Of a stretch of DNA of 64,000 nt, positions 27,371 to 36,413 are shown piece by piece (within the stretch, counting starts at the first letter, position 1; every line of letters starts with the position of its first letter). The notes under the pieces were generated by a model. It was not told the origin of the DNA. It was given only the letters and a program-made list of their open reading frames with translations, and searched no databases. The DNA comes from Lachnospiraceae bacterium (GTDB lineage: Bacteria; Bacillota; Clostridia; Lachnospirales; Lachnospiraceae). Both the position numbers and the translations under genes were made by a program. The DNA lies in NCBI GenBank assembly GCA_017463225.1, contig JAFTPO010000066.1, forward strand, positions 1 to 64,000, in the 5' to 3' direction.

Positions 27371-28576
27371 ATGAGGATAATTGGTAAGTGGAAAAAAACA
27401 TCACTGATATGTGTCCTTGCAACGATGGCAATGATAATAACAGGCTGTGATAAAATATCTGAAGAAGAAAAGTCACAGCTTGATGATAATAAAGAAAATG
27501 CAGCTATATACTACAATGGTAAATATGATTTGAACGAGACCGTAGAGGATTATGATTATGACTACAATGAGGGACTATTTGGAAATGCGTATGATACAAC
27601 TACTATGTACTTTGAGATGTCTGATGGATATGTTGTAGTGTATGATGTGGCTGAGGACAGAATGCTTGATAACAGACAGTCAGAGGAGATAGAAAAAGCG
27701 ATTAATGAGGAGCTTTGGCCTGATATTTTTTCTCAGGTTAAGAATATAACCGGACAGGAAATGTACTGTGAGAAGATAGAGAGCATAAAGTATAGTAGTT
27801 ATGGAGCCGGTGGTGACAGGAGAGATAATTTCTTCACAGAGTATTATGAGGGAGACATTAAATCTTATCTGGCCAAGGAGGATGTGGAACTTTATGCCAA
27901 TATGTCTGATATGATTATAGTATGTGACGATGATAGCTGGAATGAGGCGGTGGCGTACATAGAGACTGAGATGGAGAGCTGCTTTGCCAGATATGATGTC
28001 TATTGGGATATAGAGATATTAACATCAGATTTGTATGAAAAGTACAAGGGGAATTACAAGGATTATCGTGGTTCGTTGTATGGTTATGAAGGATATGTTG
28101 CCAGAGTAAGAATGGAGAATGAATCTGGAGCAAGTGAGCTTGTTATAGATAGACCTACTTATATTCAGGTGTGCCCGGGAGTATATATGACCAGTGATGA
28201 ATTTGACTTTGCATTATGTGAAGGAGATGTTATACTTGAAGAGGCTATGACAGGAGATGAATTAGCAGATTATTGTGAATCGGTGCAGGTGACTGTGGAT
28301 GGTTCAGTATATAAGGTTGTATTTTCGGAAAGAGTAAAAGATTATCTTAAGACAGAGGGCAAGGGCTATCTGAAGGTGTGCTGCAAGATTGTACCGGAGG
28401 AATTATCGGTTCAAACCACTATGGAATTTTGTGAACTTAGTAACGGGGTAACTGATGATGTAGTTATGAAAGATTTTCACAGCGAAGACTGGGATGATAA
28501 TCTGGAGATAGCTCATTATGTGACTGTATGTGACGATGATTTGTATTTCTTCGGAGAGTATGAGGCAACAGAATAA
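27371..28576 (+). CDS. Putative lipoprotein of unknown function
   Basis: The 401-residue protein has a lipoprotein signal peptide: basic n-region, hydrophobic core and lipobox ITGC with lipidation predicted at Cys26. The mature part is acidic and Tyr/Asp-rich (EDYDYDYNEG near 60). I recognise no domain. Of three candidate starts (GTG 27362, ATG 27365, ATG 27371) the last has AGAGGTG at proper spacing. It follows the single-pass protein gene as a two-gene operon closed by a terminator before the SMC-type operon. Confidence 0.7.
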   Translation: MRIIGKWKKTSLICVLATMAMIITGCDKISEEEKSQLDDNKENAAIYYNGKYDLNETVEDYDYDYNEGLFGNAYDTTTMYFEMSDGYVVVYDVAEDRMLDNRQSEEIEKAINEELWPDIFSQVKNITGQEMYCEKIESIKYSSYGAGGDRRDNFFTEYYEGDIKSYLAKEDVELYANMSDMIIVCDDDSWNEAVAYIETEMESCFARYDVYWDIEILTSDLYEKYKGNYKDYRGSLYGYEGYVARVRMENESGASELVIDRPTYIQVCPGVYMTSDEFDFALCEGDVILEEAMTGDELADYCESVQVTVDGSVYKVVFSERVKDYLKTEGKGYLKVCCKIVPEELSVQTTMEFCELSNGVTDDVVMKDFHSEDWDDNLEIAHYVTVCDDDLYFFGEYEATE

Positions 28577-28589
28577 GGATATAGTAGAA

Positions 28590-28617
28590 GGACAGTTCGA
28601 ATAGAACTGTCCTTTTT
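28590..28617 (+). terminator. Rho-independent terminator before jet-like operon
   Basis: A 9-bp perfect stem GGACAGTTC / GAACTGTCC (28590-28598 with 28604-28612), loop GAATA, then TTTTT. Confidence 0.9.
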
Positions 28618-28778
28618 CATTCCCCTCATTTGTATCATCTCCCCTAAAAACCACAAAATATCCCTTTGTTTGCTTGTATTTCCTCTTGTTTTGTATTAAA
28701 ATTAACATAATTATGGGATAGTGGGCTTTTATGCAAAAAAATGCCCTAATCCAACATTTATGAAACCAAGAGGATACC

Positions 28779-30389
28779 ATGGCACTAAAGCACGTAATGA
28801 TTAATGACATAATTTCAGATCACAGCGCAAGAATGCAGAATCTTAAGAAATATTACCCATTCTTTGTGTTAAGTGAAACCACCTTTTCCCAGTACAAGGA
28901 GGGAAAATATGGTTTTCTTGATATGGGTTATATTACTATGGCATCCTTGCGTTTTTTGATTAATGAAAACAATTTCCACGAGAAGGATATTACCTACGAG
29001 GAGTACGAGAGCTTTATGTCAGAGCTGCTTAGACGAGACTTTGATTTAGATGAGCCTAAGGAAGAGGAAAAGCAGCTTATTCTACATATATTTGACAAGC
29101 TAAAAAATGACGGTAGAGCTTTTGAATTTAGATTTTATAATCCGGACACAAAGTCCAGTCAGATTGCCAGAGTTAAGCTTATAGATTCACGTATAGAGAA
29201 TGGTCAGGTGCTTTATACCATTACTCCGGAGGGAATCGAGTTTTACTTAGATACCAAGGAGGTTAAGGATGAGAGCAAGATTAATGTGTCCCAGCTCCTT
29301 CTTGAGAAGATGATAACCTCCAATAACTTCAAGGGTGGTATCGATGTTGTTAAGAGAATCAATGCTCAGGTGATTAAGCTTAAAGCTGAGAAGGAGAACG
29401 TGCTTAAGCTACTTGGCATGGATATATTTGAGGGAAACAAGGCATACACAGAGTATATGGATACTATCGCCAAATGGTTCTCCGAGGAGCAAAAGCTTTT
29501 TGCTAAGAATAAGGCCTTGGTGGACAAGGCTATTAAGAAGGCAGAGTTTGAGAACAACCAGACCAAGGAGCCGGATAAAACCGGGGAGGGTGGTGCTAAG
29601 CTTCTTCGTTCTAAGGCTTTAGAGGAGATCAGCAGCTTGGAAAATGAGCTTAAGAAGACTATATACAACCACAGTCAGCTTATTGCAGAGACTATGGAGC
29701 TTACACAGTTAGCAGATAAGATTATAGGTCAGGCAAAGCTTAGAAAGCTTAGACCTGTATTTGATTTTAGACAGAGTCTTACTAATATTATGAAGCAGGA
29801 TAATCCTGCACTTATGGCACATGTGGTTATGCCACTTTTTGCCCCACGTATAGACAAGACATTTTCCATAAAGTCCATTGACAATATGCTCACTCTAAAG
29901 TCTGAGGATAAGGCTAAGGGAGAAAAGGTGGAGAAGGCTGTTTTAGACTTAGACTTTATGTATGAGGATGAGCTTCTGGATAAGAAAATCGGTGAGAATT
30001 TCAGCAAGCTTTTTGTGCAGCTTCTTGATCAGATTAAGAAGTGGAATAAGCTTAGCTTAAAGGAGTATAACGGTATACTTGAGATAAAGTTTGGCAAGGA
30101 AATATATGAGAATAGAGACTATTATTCCTTCTTGGTTCACTTAGCAGGTAAGAGGGAGTATGATATGGCAGCTATACTAAAAAAGCAGGATACTCTTTTA
30201 GAGGAGATGGTAGTTGCCAATATGTCTAAGGATGAAAAGGAAAGCTATAAAGACATGGCATTTACCATAGAGTTTAACCACGTGGACGGAAGACCGGTGG
30301 AGATAGAGCTTGGTGCTTTAGGAGAGCATCCGGGAGAGCCGGATAGATTTGTGGTAACAGATATGAATTTTGAAAGGAGGCTGGGATAA
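28779..30389 (+). CDS. JetA-like (MukF-type) kleisin of an SMC complex
   Basis: The 536-residue protein is predicted to be the kleisin-type subunit of a Wadjet/MksBEF-like condensin. The N-terminal part (about 1-165) looks like a winged-helix region, with YPFFVLSETTFSQYKEG near 27-43 and YTITPEGIEFYLDTKEV near 147-163. A long charged helical middle (about 165-330) and a C-terminal domain follow. It would bridge the JetC heads and bind the KITE protein JetB. I assign it from its size, order and resemblance to DUF5716-type JetA proteins; no catalytic motif is expected. GAGGAT precedes the ATG, and jetB begins two bases after its stop. A JetA of another subtype, or MukF-like, is the alternative. 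Confidence 0.75.
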   Translation: MALKHVMINDIISDHSARMQNLKKYYPFFVLSETTFSQYKEGKYGFLDMGYITMASLRFLINENNFHEKDITYEEYESFMSELLRRDFDLDEPKEEEKQLILHIFDKLKNDGRAFEFRFYNPDTKSSQIARVKLIDSRIENGQVLYTITPEGIEFYLDTKEVKDESKINVSQLLLEKMITSNNFKGGIDVVKRINAQVIKLKAEKENVLKLLGMDIFEGNKAYTEYMDTIAKWFSEEQKLFAKNKALVDKAIKKAEFENNQTKEPDKTGEGGAKLLRSKALEEISSLENELKKTIYNHSQLIAETMELTQLADKIIGQAKLRKLRPVFDFRQSLTNIMKQDNPALMAHVVMPLFAPRIDKTFSIKSIDNMLTLKSEDKAKGEKVEKAVLDLDFMYEDELLDKKIGENFSKLFVQLLDQIKKWNKLSLKEYNGILEIKFGKEIYENRDYYSFLVHLAGKREYDMAAILKKQDTLLEEMVVANMSKDEKESYKDMAFTIEFNHVDGRPVEIELGALGEHPGEPDRFVVTDMNFERRLG

Positions 30390-30391
30390 CA

Positions 30392-31105
30392 ATGGAAGAG
30401 AGAAGTTTAGATAAAGCACTGGATATATATTCGGCACTTATAACCGGACAGGAAGTATCCCGCTCCAATCAGGACACCAGAGATATGTATGAGGAGTACT
30501 ACTCAAACTCTGCTGTTTACGATATTACCAATCGTTTGGTTAAGAAGCTTAACCTAAATATTTATGAATACAATGACTCTATCTATGTTACTGCCGGTGA
30601 GGGTAACAGAGTCTTTGGATATACCAACGAGGATATGAAGAGACAGCTGGGACTTAGGCTTAATAAAGAGCTTTATATGGTGTACTTCATCATGTATAAT
30701 GCCCTTCTTAGCTTTTATCAGGATTCAGCATCATATCAGGTTAAGGAGTATGTTAAGCTGGAGGAGATGATGGAGAGCGTAAGCTCCTATCTTATGGCTA
30801 TTACTAAGGATTTGTCTGTGTATTCTATGGATGACCTTGAGGCGGACAGCTTTAAGACCATAGCCCTTCTTTGGGATGAGCTTCCAGCAGTTACCTCAGA
30901 TGATAAGGATAAGAACAGAGCCTCACGAGCATCTCGTACAGGCTATGTTAAGCTTACCTTCAACTTCCTTATAGCTCAGAAGCTTTTTGTGGAGGTGGAG
31001 GATAGATATTATCCTACTGATAGATTTAAGGCTTTGGTGGAGAACTACTTTGAGGAGTACAAGGGTAGAATTTATAAGGCCTTAGGAGGTGAAGTGGATG
31101 CCTAG
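30392..31105 (+). CDS. JetB-like (MukE/KITE-type) subunit of an SMC complex
   Basis: The 237-residue protein resembles the DUF6063/JetB group: alpha-helical with winged-helix-like segments (about 40-70 with LNLNIYEYNDSIYVTAGEG, and about 195-222 with LFVEVEDRYYPTDRFK). KITE proteins dimerise and clamp the kleisin and DNA. AGGAGG lies 11 bases upstream, inside the end of the JetA-like gene. Its last eight bases overlap the SMC gene, so the three subunits are translationally linked. Assignment rests on size, fold-like pattern and operon order. Confidence 0.72.
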   Translation: MEERSLDKALDIYSALITGQEVSRSNQDTRDMYEEYYSNSAVYDITNRLVKKLNLNIYEYNDSIYVTAGEGNRVFGYTNEDMKRQLGLRLNKELYMVYFIMYNALLSFYQDSASYQVKEYVKLEEMMESVSSYLMAITKDLSVYSMDDLEADSFKTIALLWDELPAVTSDDKDKNRASRASRTGYVKLTFNFLIAQKLFVEVEDRYYPTDRFKALVENYFEEYKGRIYKALGGEVDA

Positions 31106-34100
31106 TATTAACAGAATCAGAGTTAACAATGTAAAGTATAATTTTGGCACCCAGTTCTATGATGATTTTACCATGAGACTTTATGGTAAGAACACCCTTT
31201 ATGACCTGGCAAATGGTGGTGGTAAGAGTGTGCTTATGCTGCTTTTGCTACAGAATATGATACCAAACTGTACCCTAGACGATAAGCAGCCTATAGAGAA
31301 GCTTTTTAGAACCGGAAATGGCAACACAACCATTCACTCCTTAGTTGAGTGGAAGTTAGATGATACAGATGATGGCTATAAGTATATGACTACCGGCTTC
31401 TGCGCCAGAAAGGCAAAGGAGAGCGAGAATGAAGCTGAGAACCGTTCTAACAAGGACGTGGCAGCTATAGAGTATTTTAATTATTGTATCTTCTACAAGG
31501 AGTACAATAAGCACGATATAGTTAATCTCCCATTGGTTAAGGATGGAGAGAGAACAACCTACAGTGGCTTAAAGAGCTTTCTTAAGGAGTTAGAGCACAG
31601 AGATATGAGCCTTAAGGTTCGTGTTTTTGAGAGAAAGGGTGAGTACCAAAGATTTATCAGTGACTACGGTATACACGAAAGTCAGTGGGAGATAATTCGA
31701 GGAATCAATAAAACTGAGGGACATGTTAGAACCTACTTTGAGAACAACTATAAGACCACCAGAAAGGTAGTTGAGGATCTTCTTATAGAGGAGATTATAG
31801 AGAAGGCATTTATGGTAAAAACCAGCTTAGATGAAGCTGGAGCTGAAACTGATTCTATGGCTAAGATGCTTATGGATATCAAGGAGCAGCTTACTGTTCT
31901 TGCCAAGAAAAAGAAGGATATTAAGGTATATGACAGACAGGCAGAACTTATCGGTGTTTTGGCTGATAAGGTGGAGTCCTTCATCGGACTTTATAAGGAG
32001 CAGCACCAGCTTAAGAATCTGCTTGCAAATATATATGTTACCGGTGAGGAATTTGCCCGTAATGACGAGAAGCATCTAAAGGAGTTAGAGACTAAGCGCG
32101 ATGAGGCCAGAGAGCTTAAGAATAAGCAGAGAGAGCGTATAGAGTGCCTTAAGGTTTCTAAGGATAAGAAACAGCTAGAGGAGCTTAAGCAGGAGGAGCA
32201 GATTCTCCTATCTCAGGTGGAGGATTTGACAGAGAGAGAAAAATCACTCCAGAAAGAGCTATCCTTTATGGAAAGTACAAATGAATATTTAGAGTATCTT
32301 GAGGATAGAAAGAAATACTATCAGCATGATGCAGTAATTAAGAATATGATGACAGAGTCTTCATTTGATGAGGAAAAGCTTTATACCTATGCCTACAATA
32401 TCAAGATGCGCACTGACAAGATTATTATGGAGCTAAAAAGCAATATAGAAGAGCTTGAAGCTACCTATAGTGAGCTTTTAGAACAGGATGCTATGAATAA
32501 AAAGCTTCTGTCAGAGGCAAAGGTTAATCTGGCAGTGGCAAAGAACACTAAGCAGTCTGCAGACCAGGAGATAGTAAGCTTAAGTGAGGAGCTTTCGGTC
32601 ATAAGAATGTCTATGAACAGTATTCGTTTCACAGATATAAGCCAGCAGCTTCAGGAGAGTCAGTCCATTATAGATGGATATGAGAAGGAAATAGCTGAGG
32701 CTAAGAATGTAGTTGAGGAGAATAATGCTAATATACAGCAGGTGAATCTGGAGCTTTCACAGCTTGAGGATAGATTGCATGAGAATGATGTTTTAATGTC
32801 AGAGCTTAGCTCTCACCAGAGAGAGTATGATGAAGCCAGTGCCAAATTAGATAACATTAAGACTGTATATGGCGCAACTAAGGAAGCAGAGCTTCTTAAG
32901 GTGATAGCTGACAGAATAACACAGGCAGTTTTAGACATAGCATCAGTTAAGAAAAACATAGATAAATCTATGAAGAGAATTGGTCGTCTCAAGGAGGGCC
33001 GTATAATCAACATTTCCAAGGCAGCAGCTAAGGTTATTGATTACATCGAGACCAGACATGGTATAACTGCAATGTTTGGTATGGATTACTTATCAGCGTT
33101 AAGCTATGAGGATCAAAAGAATTTACTTGAAGCTAATCCGGAGCTTGCCTATGGAGTGCTGGTTAAGGATTACGAGACTATAGCATCAGATCCAAATATT
33201 TACAATATAGATACAGATGATGAGATAGTTGATGTATATGATATGGAGATGCTTGAATCAAAGGCGGTTCATTTTGGCGATAATGCATTTTCGATTCATG
33301 CATCATCAGGTTTCCTCACCGACGAGGGAACCAAGGATAAGCTTATAGAGGCGGAGAGAAATCTGTGCAGAGAATATGAGCTACAGCTTGATATTAAGGA
33401 TGAGATGCTTGCTGCATACAGACAGGATCAGGAATTTGTGCTTAGAATGTCTGAGAGTGATTTGCTGAAGGTGAAGGAAAGACTAAAGGAGTCTATTGAC
33501 CTTAATACCAGCTTAAGAGAGAGAAGAGCTGAGCTTACAGAGGATTTAAAGGGCTATAAGCTGGCTATAGACAGAGCCATAGAGAAGCGTAAAGAGGCTG
33601 AGAAGGCACTTCAAAGCTGCAGTCAGGATATGAGTAAGCTATATGCTGTAGAGAAGCTTACAGATATAATAAACGGTAAGGAAAAGATAACTGACCAGGC
33701 AAAGGAAGATGTGGAAAGACTGGAGCAGACCGTAAATAGTCTTACCAATAGTGCTGATGATGAGAATATACTCTTAGCAGCATCCCAAGCAAAACTTGAA
33801 ACACTTAGAGCTAAGTATGACCAGGTTAAGAGAGAGTGGGATGATAACTATAAAGCCTACTACAATGTAGATAAGGAATATAAGATTTTAACCATAAGCG
33901 ATGATGAGCTTAAGGCAAAGTTTACAGCTATGGTAACTATGGCCAGCCATGATACCAAGGCTATAGAGGACAAGAGACTTCTTATGGACACTATTCAGGT
34001 GTCTATGGACAGAGCCTTAAAGAACATTGAAAAGCGTGGCGTGGATGTTAAGGAGTTGCAGGCGAAAGAGAAAAGTAATCAGCTATATTTCTCTGATGAG

Positions 34101-35507
34101 GCAGTGCTTGATAACTTCAAGAAGGTTATGTCAGATACTGCAATTCAGCTTTCTGAGGCAAAAGCAAAGCATGCCAGAAAGCTGTCGGATATTAACAGAT
34201 TAGAGGGTAGTATAGAGTATGCTATCAAGAATATAGAGGATGCCTTCGGGGCTTATGTTGAGGAGGAAGCAAGCCTTTCTGAGATAGTATCAACTCTTGA
34301 GAATGGTGAAGAGCTTCTTAAGCGTCTTGCCAAAGAGGCTAAGGACTATGAGGAGGAGTATAGAAATTACCTCAAGACTCAGGGCTATATGGTAGACCTC
34401 TACAAGGATGTAAAGAGAATTGTCACAACCAATGATATCGACCTAGAGGGTGCTAACGTAATCAATGAGGAGAAGGACAAGCTGAGAGAAATCTTCGAGG
34501 ATACACTTCTTAAGTTCGACAGAAGCAACAAGAGCTTAGAGAAAGCGAAAAATGAGTTGGTACGCTTCAAGGGTAATACATCTGCTTCCTTGGAGCAGAT
34601 GAGCGCCTTCGAGCTGGCAAATACAATTAGGGAGGATGTAGTAATTCCTTCTAATTACGATGGTGCCACAGTGCTTATGGAGAACCTTAAGTCTATTACC
34701 GATTATATTCTATTAGAGAGAGACAGGGTGGAAAAGAGCCTTGTTGATATGGAAACCATAAAGGCAAACTTCGAGGAGCAGTGCCTCCAGAGATGCTTAG
34801 ATGTTAAGACAGAGTTAGATAAGCTGCCTAAGCTGTCGCGTATAGTGGCTGATGGGGAAGCTATACAGATGGTGGGACTTAATATTCCGTATTTTAAAGA
34901 AGAGTTCTTAAAGCAGAGAATGTCTCAGTACATCGACAACATAGTAGCTCAGGCAGATGATTACTCCTCAGAGAAGGAGCAGGTGAAGTTTATTAGAAAC
35001 AGCCTGGCATTAAAGAAACTTTTCGGAGTAATAGTAACAGATATGAACGGTATCAAACTCAGCCTATATAAGCGTGAGCGAATTAAGGAGCAGAGCAGAT
35101 ACTTAAAATACGAGGAGGCTGTAGGTTCAACAGGACAGTCTCAGGGTATTTATATCCAGTTCTTAGTAAGTATAATCAATTATATTTCCGGTATGTATCA
35201 CACTGGAAATGAGGACACCAGAACTAAGACAATATTTATAGATAACCCATTTGGAGCAGCTAAGGACGTGTATATTTGGGAGCCAATATTTGCTCTTCTT
35301 AAGGCAAATAATGTTCAGCTTATAGTACCGGCCAGAGGTGCAACACCTGCCATAACAGGTAGATTCGATGTGAATTATATCCTAGGACAGCAGATGTCTA
35401 AGGGTAAGCAGTTAACCGTAGTAACAGATTACACCAGCAAGGTTGACCAGGATGAGCTTGAATATCAGGATTTGGAATTCGAGCAGGTTAGCTTTGATTT
35501 TATCTAG
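31098..35507 (+). CDS. JetC-like (MukB-type) SMC ATPase
   Basis: The 1469-residue protein is a head-coil-hinge-coil-head ATPase. The N-terminal head contains the P-loop ANGGGKS (about 38-44). Long coiled coils (about 270-630 and 745-1230) flank a hinge-like globular segment (about 640-740). The C-terminal head has the signature GSTGQSQG (about 1343-1350) and Walker B TIFIDNPFG with Asp1382. The residue after that Asp is Asn1383, where ABC ATPases usually have the catalytic Glu. It should load on DNA and extrude loops with the two preceding proteins. The start at 31098 has AGGAGGT seven bases upstream. No JetD gene follows; a radical SAM gene starts 15 bp later. Confidence 0.85.
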   Translation: MPSINRIRVNNVKYNFGTQFYDDFTMRLYGKNTLYDLANGGGKSVLMLLLLQNMIPNCTLDDKQPIEKLFRTGNGNTTIHSLVEWKLDDTDDGYKYMTTGFCARKAKESENEAENRSNKDVAAIEYFNYCIFYKEYNKHDIVNLPLVKDGERTTYSGLKSFLKELEHRDMSLKVRVFERKGEYQRFISDYGIHESQWEIIRGINKTEGHVRTYFENNYKTTRKVVEDLLIEEIIEKAFMVKTSLDEAGAETDSMAKMLMDIKEQLTVLAKKKKDIKVYDRQAELIGVLADKVESFIGLYKEQHQLKNLLANIYVTGEEFARNDEKHLKELETKRDEARELKNKQRERIECLKVSKDKKQLEELKQEEQILLSQVEDLTEREKSLQKELSFMESTNEYLEYLEDRKKYYQHDAVIKNMMTESSFDEEKLYTYAYNIKMRTDKIIMELKSNIEELEATYSELLEQDAMNKKLLSEAKVNLAVAKNTKQSADQEIVSLSEELSVIRMSMNSIRFTDISQQLQESQSIIDGYEKEIAEAKNVVEENNANIQQVNLELSQLEDRLHENDVLMSELSSHQREYDEASAKLDNIKTVYGATKEAELLKVIADRITQAVLDIASVKKNIDKSMKRIGRLKEGRIINISKAAAKVIDYIETRHGITAMFGMDYLSALSYEDQKNLLEANPELAYGVLVKDYETIASDPNIYNIDTDDEIVDVYDMEMLESKAVHFGDNAFSIHASSGFLTDEGTKDKLIEAERNLCREYELQLDIKDEMLAAYRQDQEFVLRMSESDLLKVKERLKESIDLNTSLRERRAELTEDLKGYKLAIDRAIEKRKEAEKALQSCSQDMSKLYAVEKLTDIINGKEKITDQAKEDVERLEQTVNSLTNSADDENILLAASQAKLETLRAKYDQVKREWDDNYKAYYNVDKEYKILTISDDELKAKFTAMVTMASHDTKAIEDKRLLMDTIQVSMDRALKNIEKRGVDVKELQAKEKSNQLYFSDEAVLDNFKKVMSDTAIQLSEAKAKHARKLSDINRLEGSIEYAIKNIEDAFGAYVEEEASLSEIVSTLENGEELLKRLAKEAKDYEEEYRNYLKTQGYMVDLYKDVKRIVTTNDIDLEGANVINEEKDKLREIFEDTLLKFDRSNKSLEKAKNELVRFKGNTSASLEQMSAFELANTIREDVVIPSNYDGATVLMENLKSITDYILLERDRVEKSLVDMETIKANFEEQCLQRCLDVKTELDKLPKLSRIVADGEAIQMVGLNIPYFKEEFLKQRMSQYIDNIVAQADDYSSEKEQVKFIRNSLALKKLFGVIVTDMNGIKLSLYKRERIKEQSRYLKYEEAVGSTGQSQGIYIQFLVSIINYISGMYHTGNEDTRTKTIFIDNPFGAAKDVYIWEPIFALLKANNVQLIVPARGATPAITGRFDVNYILGQQMSKGKQLTVVTDYTSKVDQDELEYQDLEFEQVSFDFI

Positions 35508-35522
35508 GAAGAGGAGGAAGCT

Positions 35523-36398
35523 ATGCATTATAAAGAAGTGAAAGCAATACTTACCCCTCAGAATGGTATGAATCTGTACAGGGGATGTACCCACGGTTGT
35601 ATATACTGTGATTCTCGTAGTAAATGCTACCGTATGGACCATGACTTTGAAGATATAGAGGTTAAGGCGAAGGCCGCTGATTTGCTGGAGCATGCTCTAA
35701 AGCGCAAGAGAAATAAAAGTATGATAGCAACAGGCTCTATGTCAGACCCGTATGTGCCTATAGAGGCGGAGCTTAAGCTTACCAGAAGGTGTCTCAATAT
35801 TATAGACAGATTTGACTTTGGCCTTGTAATACAGACCAAGTCCAATCTGATTCTCAGAGACATAGATATACTGGAAAGTATACACAAGAAGACCAAGTGT
35901 GTGGTGGCAGTGACACTGACAACCTTTGATGATGAGCTTTGTAGGAAGCTTGAACCTAATGTGTGTACCACTAAGGAGAGAGTTCAAATTCTTATGGAGA
36001 TGAAGAAGAGGGGCATACCCACTATAGTTTGGCTGACTCCGTTTCTGCCATTCATCAATGATACCGAGGAAAACCTTAGAGGCTTAATGAACTACTGCAT
36101 AGAGGCAGGAGTTTATGGTATTATGAATTTTGGAATAGGTCTTACTCTTCGTGATGGAAACAGAGAGTATTTTTACGAGCAACTGGATAAGCTGTTCCCG
36201 GGACTAAAGGAGAAGTACATAGAAATCTATGGAAATGCCTATGAGGTAACCAGTCCTGACAGCGACAGGCTTATGAAAATATTCTATGAGCTCTGTGAGG
36301 AAAATAACATAGTTTATGATGAGCAGGAATTGCAGAGATATATGCGAGAGTATAAGAATAAGCAGATTGGAACACAGCTAAGCTTATTTGATATGTAA
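35523..36398 (+). CDS. SPL-family-like radical SAM protein with C-terminal sliding-clamp motif
   Basis: The 291-residue protein has the radical SAM cluster motif CTHGCIYC (Cys22, Cys26, Cys29; CX3CX2C) near the N-terminus, then ATGSMSDPY (about 69-77) and TLTTFDDEL (about 131-139), landmarks of the Rv2578c/spore-photoproduct-lyase-like group. It should bind a 4Fe-4S cluster and cleave S-adenosylmethionine; the substrate is unknown, and DNA is suspected. The last seven residues are QLSLFDM, whose first five match the bacterial beta-clamp binding pentapeptide. GAGGAGGAAG precedes the ATG, 15 bp after the SMC gene. It may be a replication-coupled repair enzyme; that is inference. Confidence 0.85.
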   Translation: MHYKEVKAILTPQNGMNLYRGCTHGCIYCDSRSKCYRMDHDFEDIEVKAKAADLLEHALKRKRNKSMIATGSMSDPYVPIEAELKLTRRCLNIIDRFDFGLVIQTKSNLILRDIDILESIHKKTKCVVAVTLTTFDDELCRKLEPNVCTTKERVQILMEMKKRGIPTIVWLTPFLPFINDTEENLRGLMNYCIEAGVYGIMNFGIGLTLRDGNREYFYEQLDKLFPGLKEKYIEIYGNAYEVTSPDSDRLMKIFYELCEENNIVYDEQELQRYMREYKNKQIGTQLSLFDM

Positions 36399-36413
36399 AA
36401 AGGAGGAATGAAT

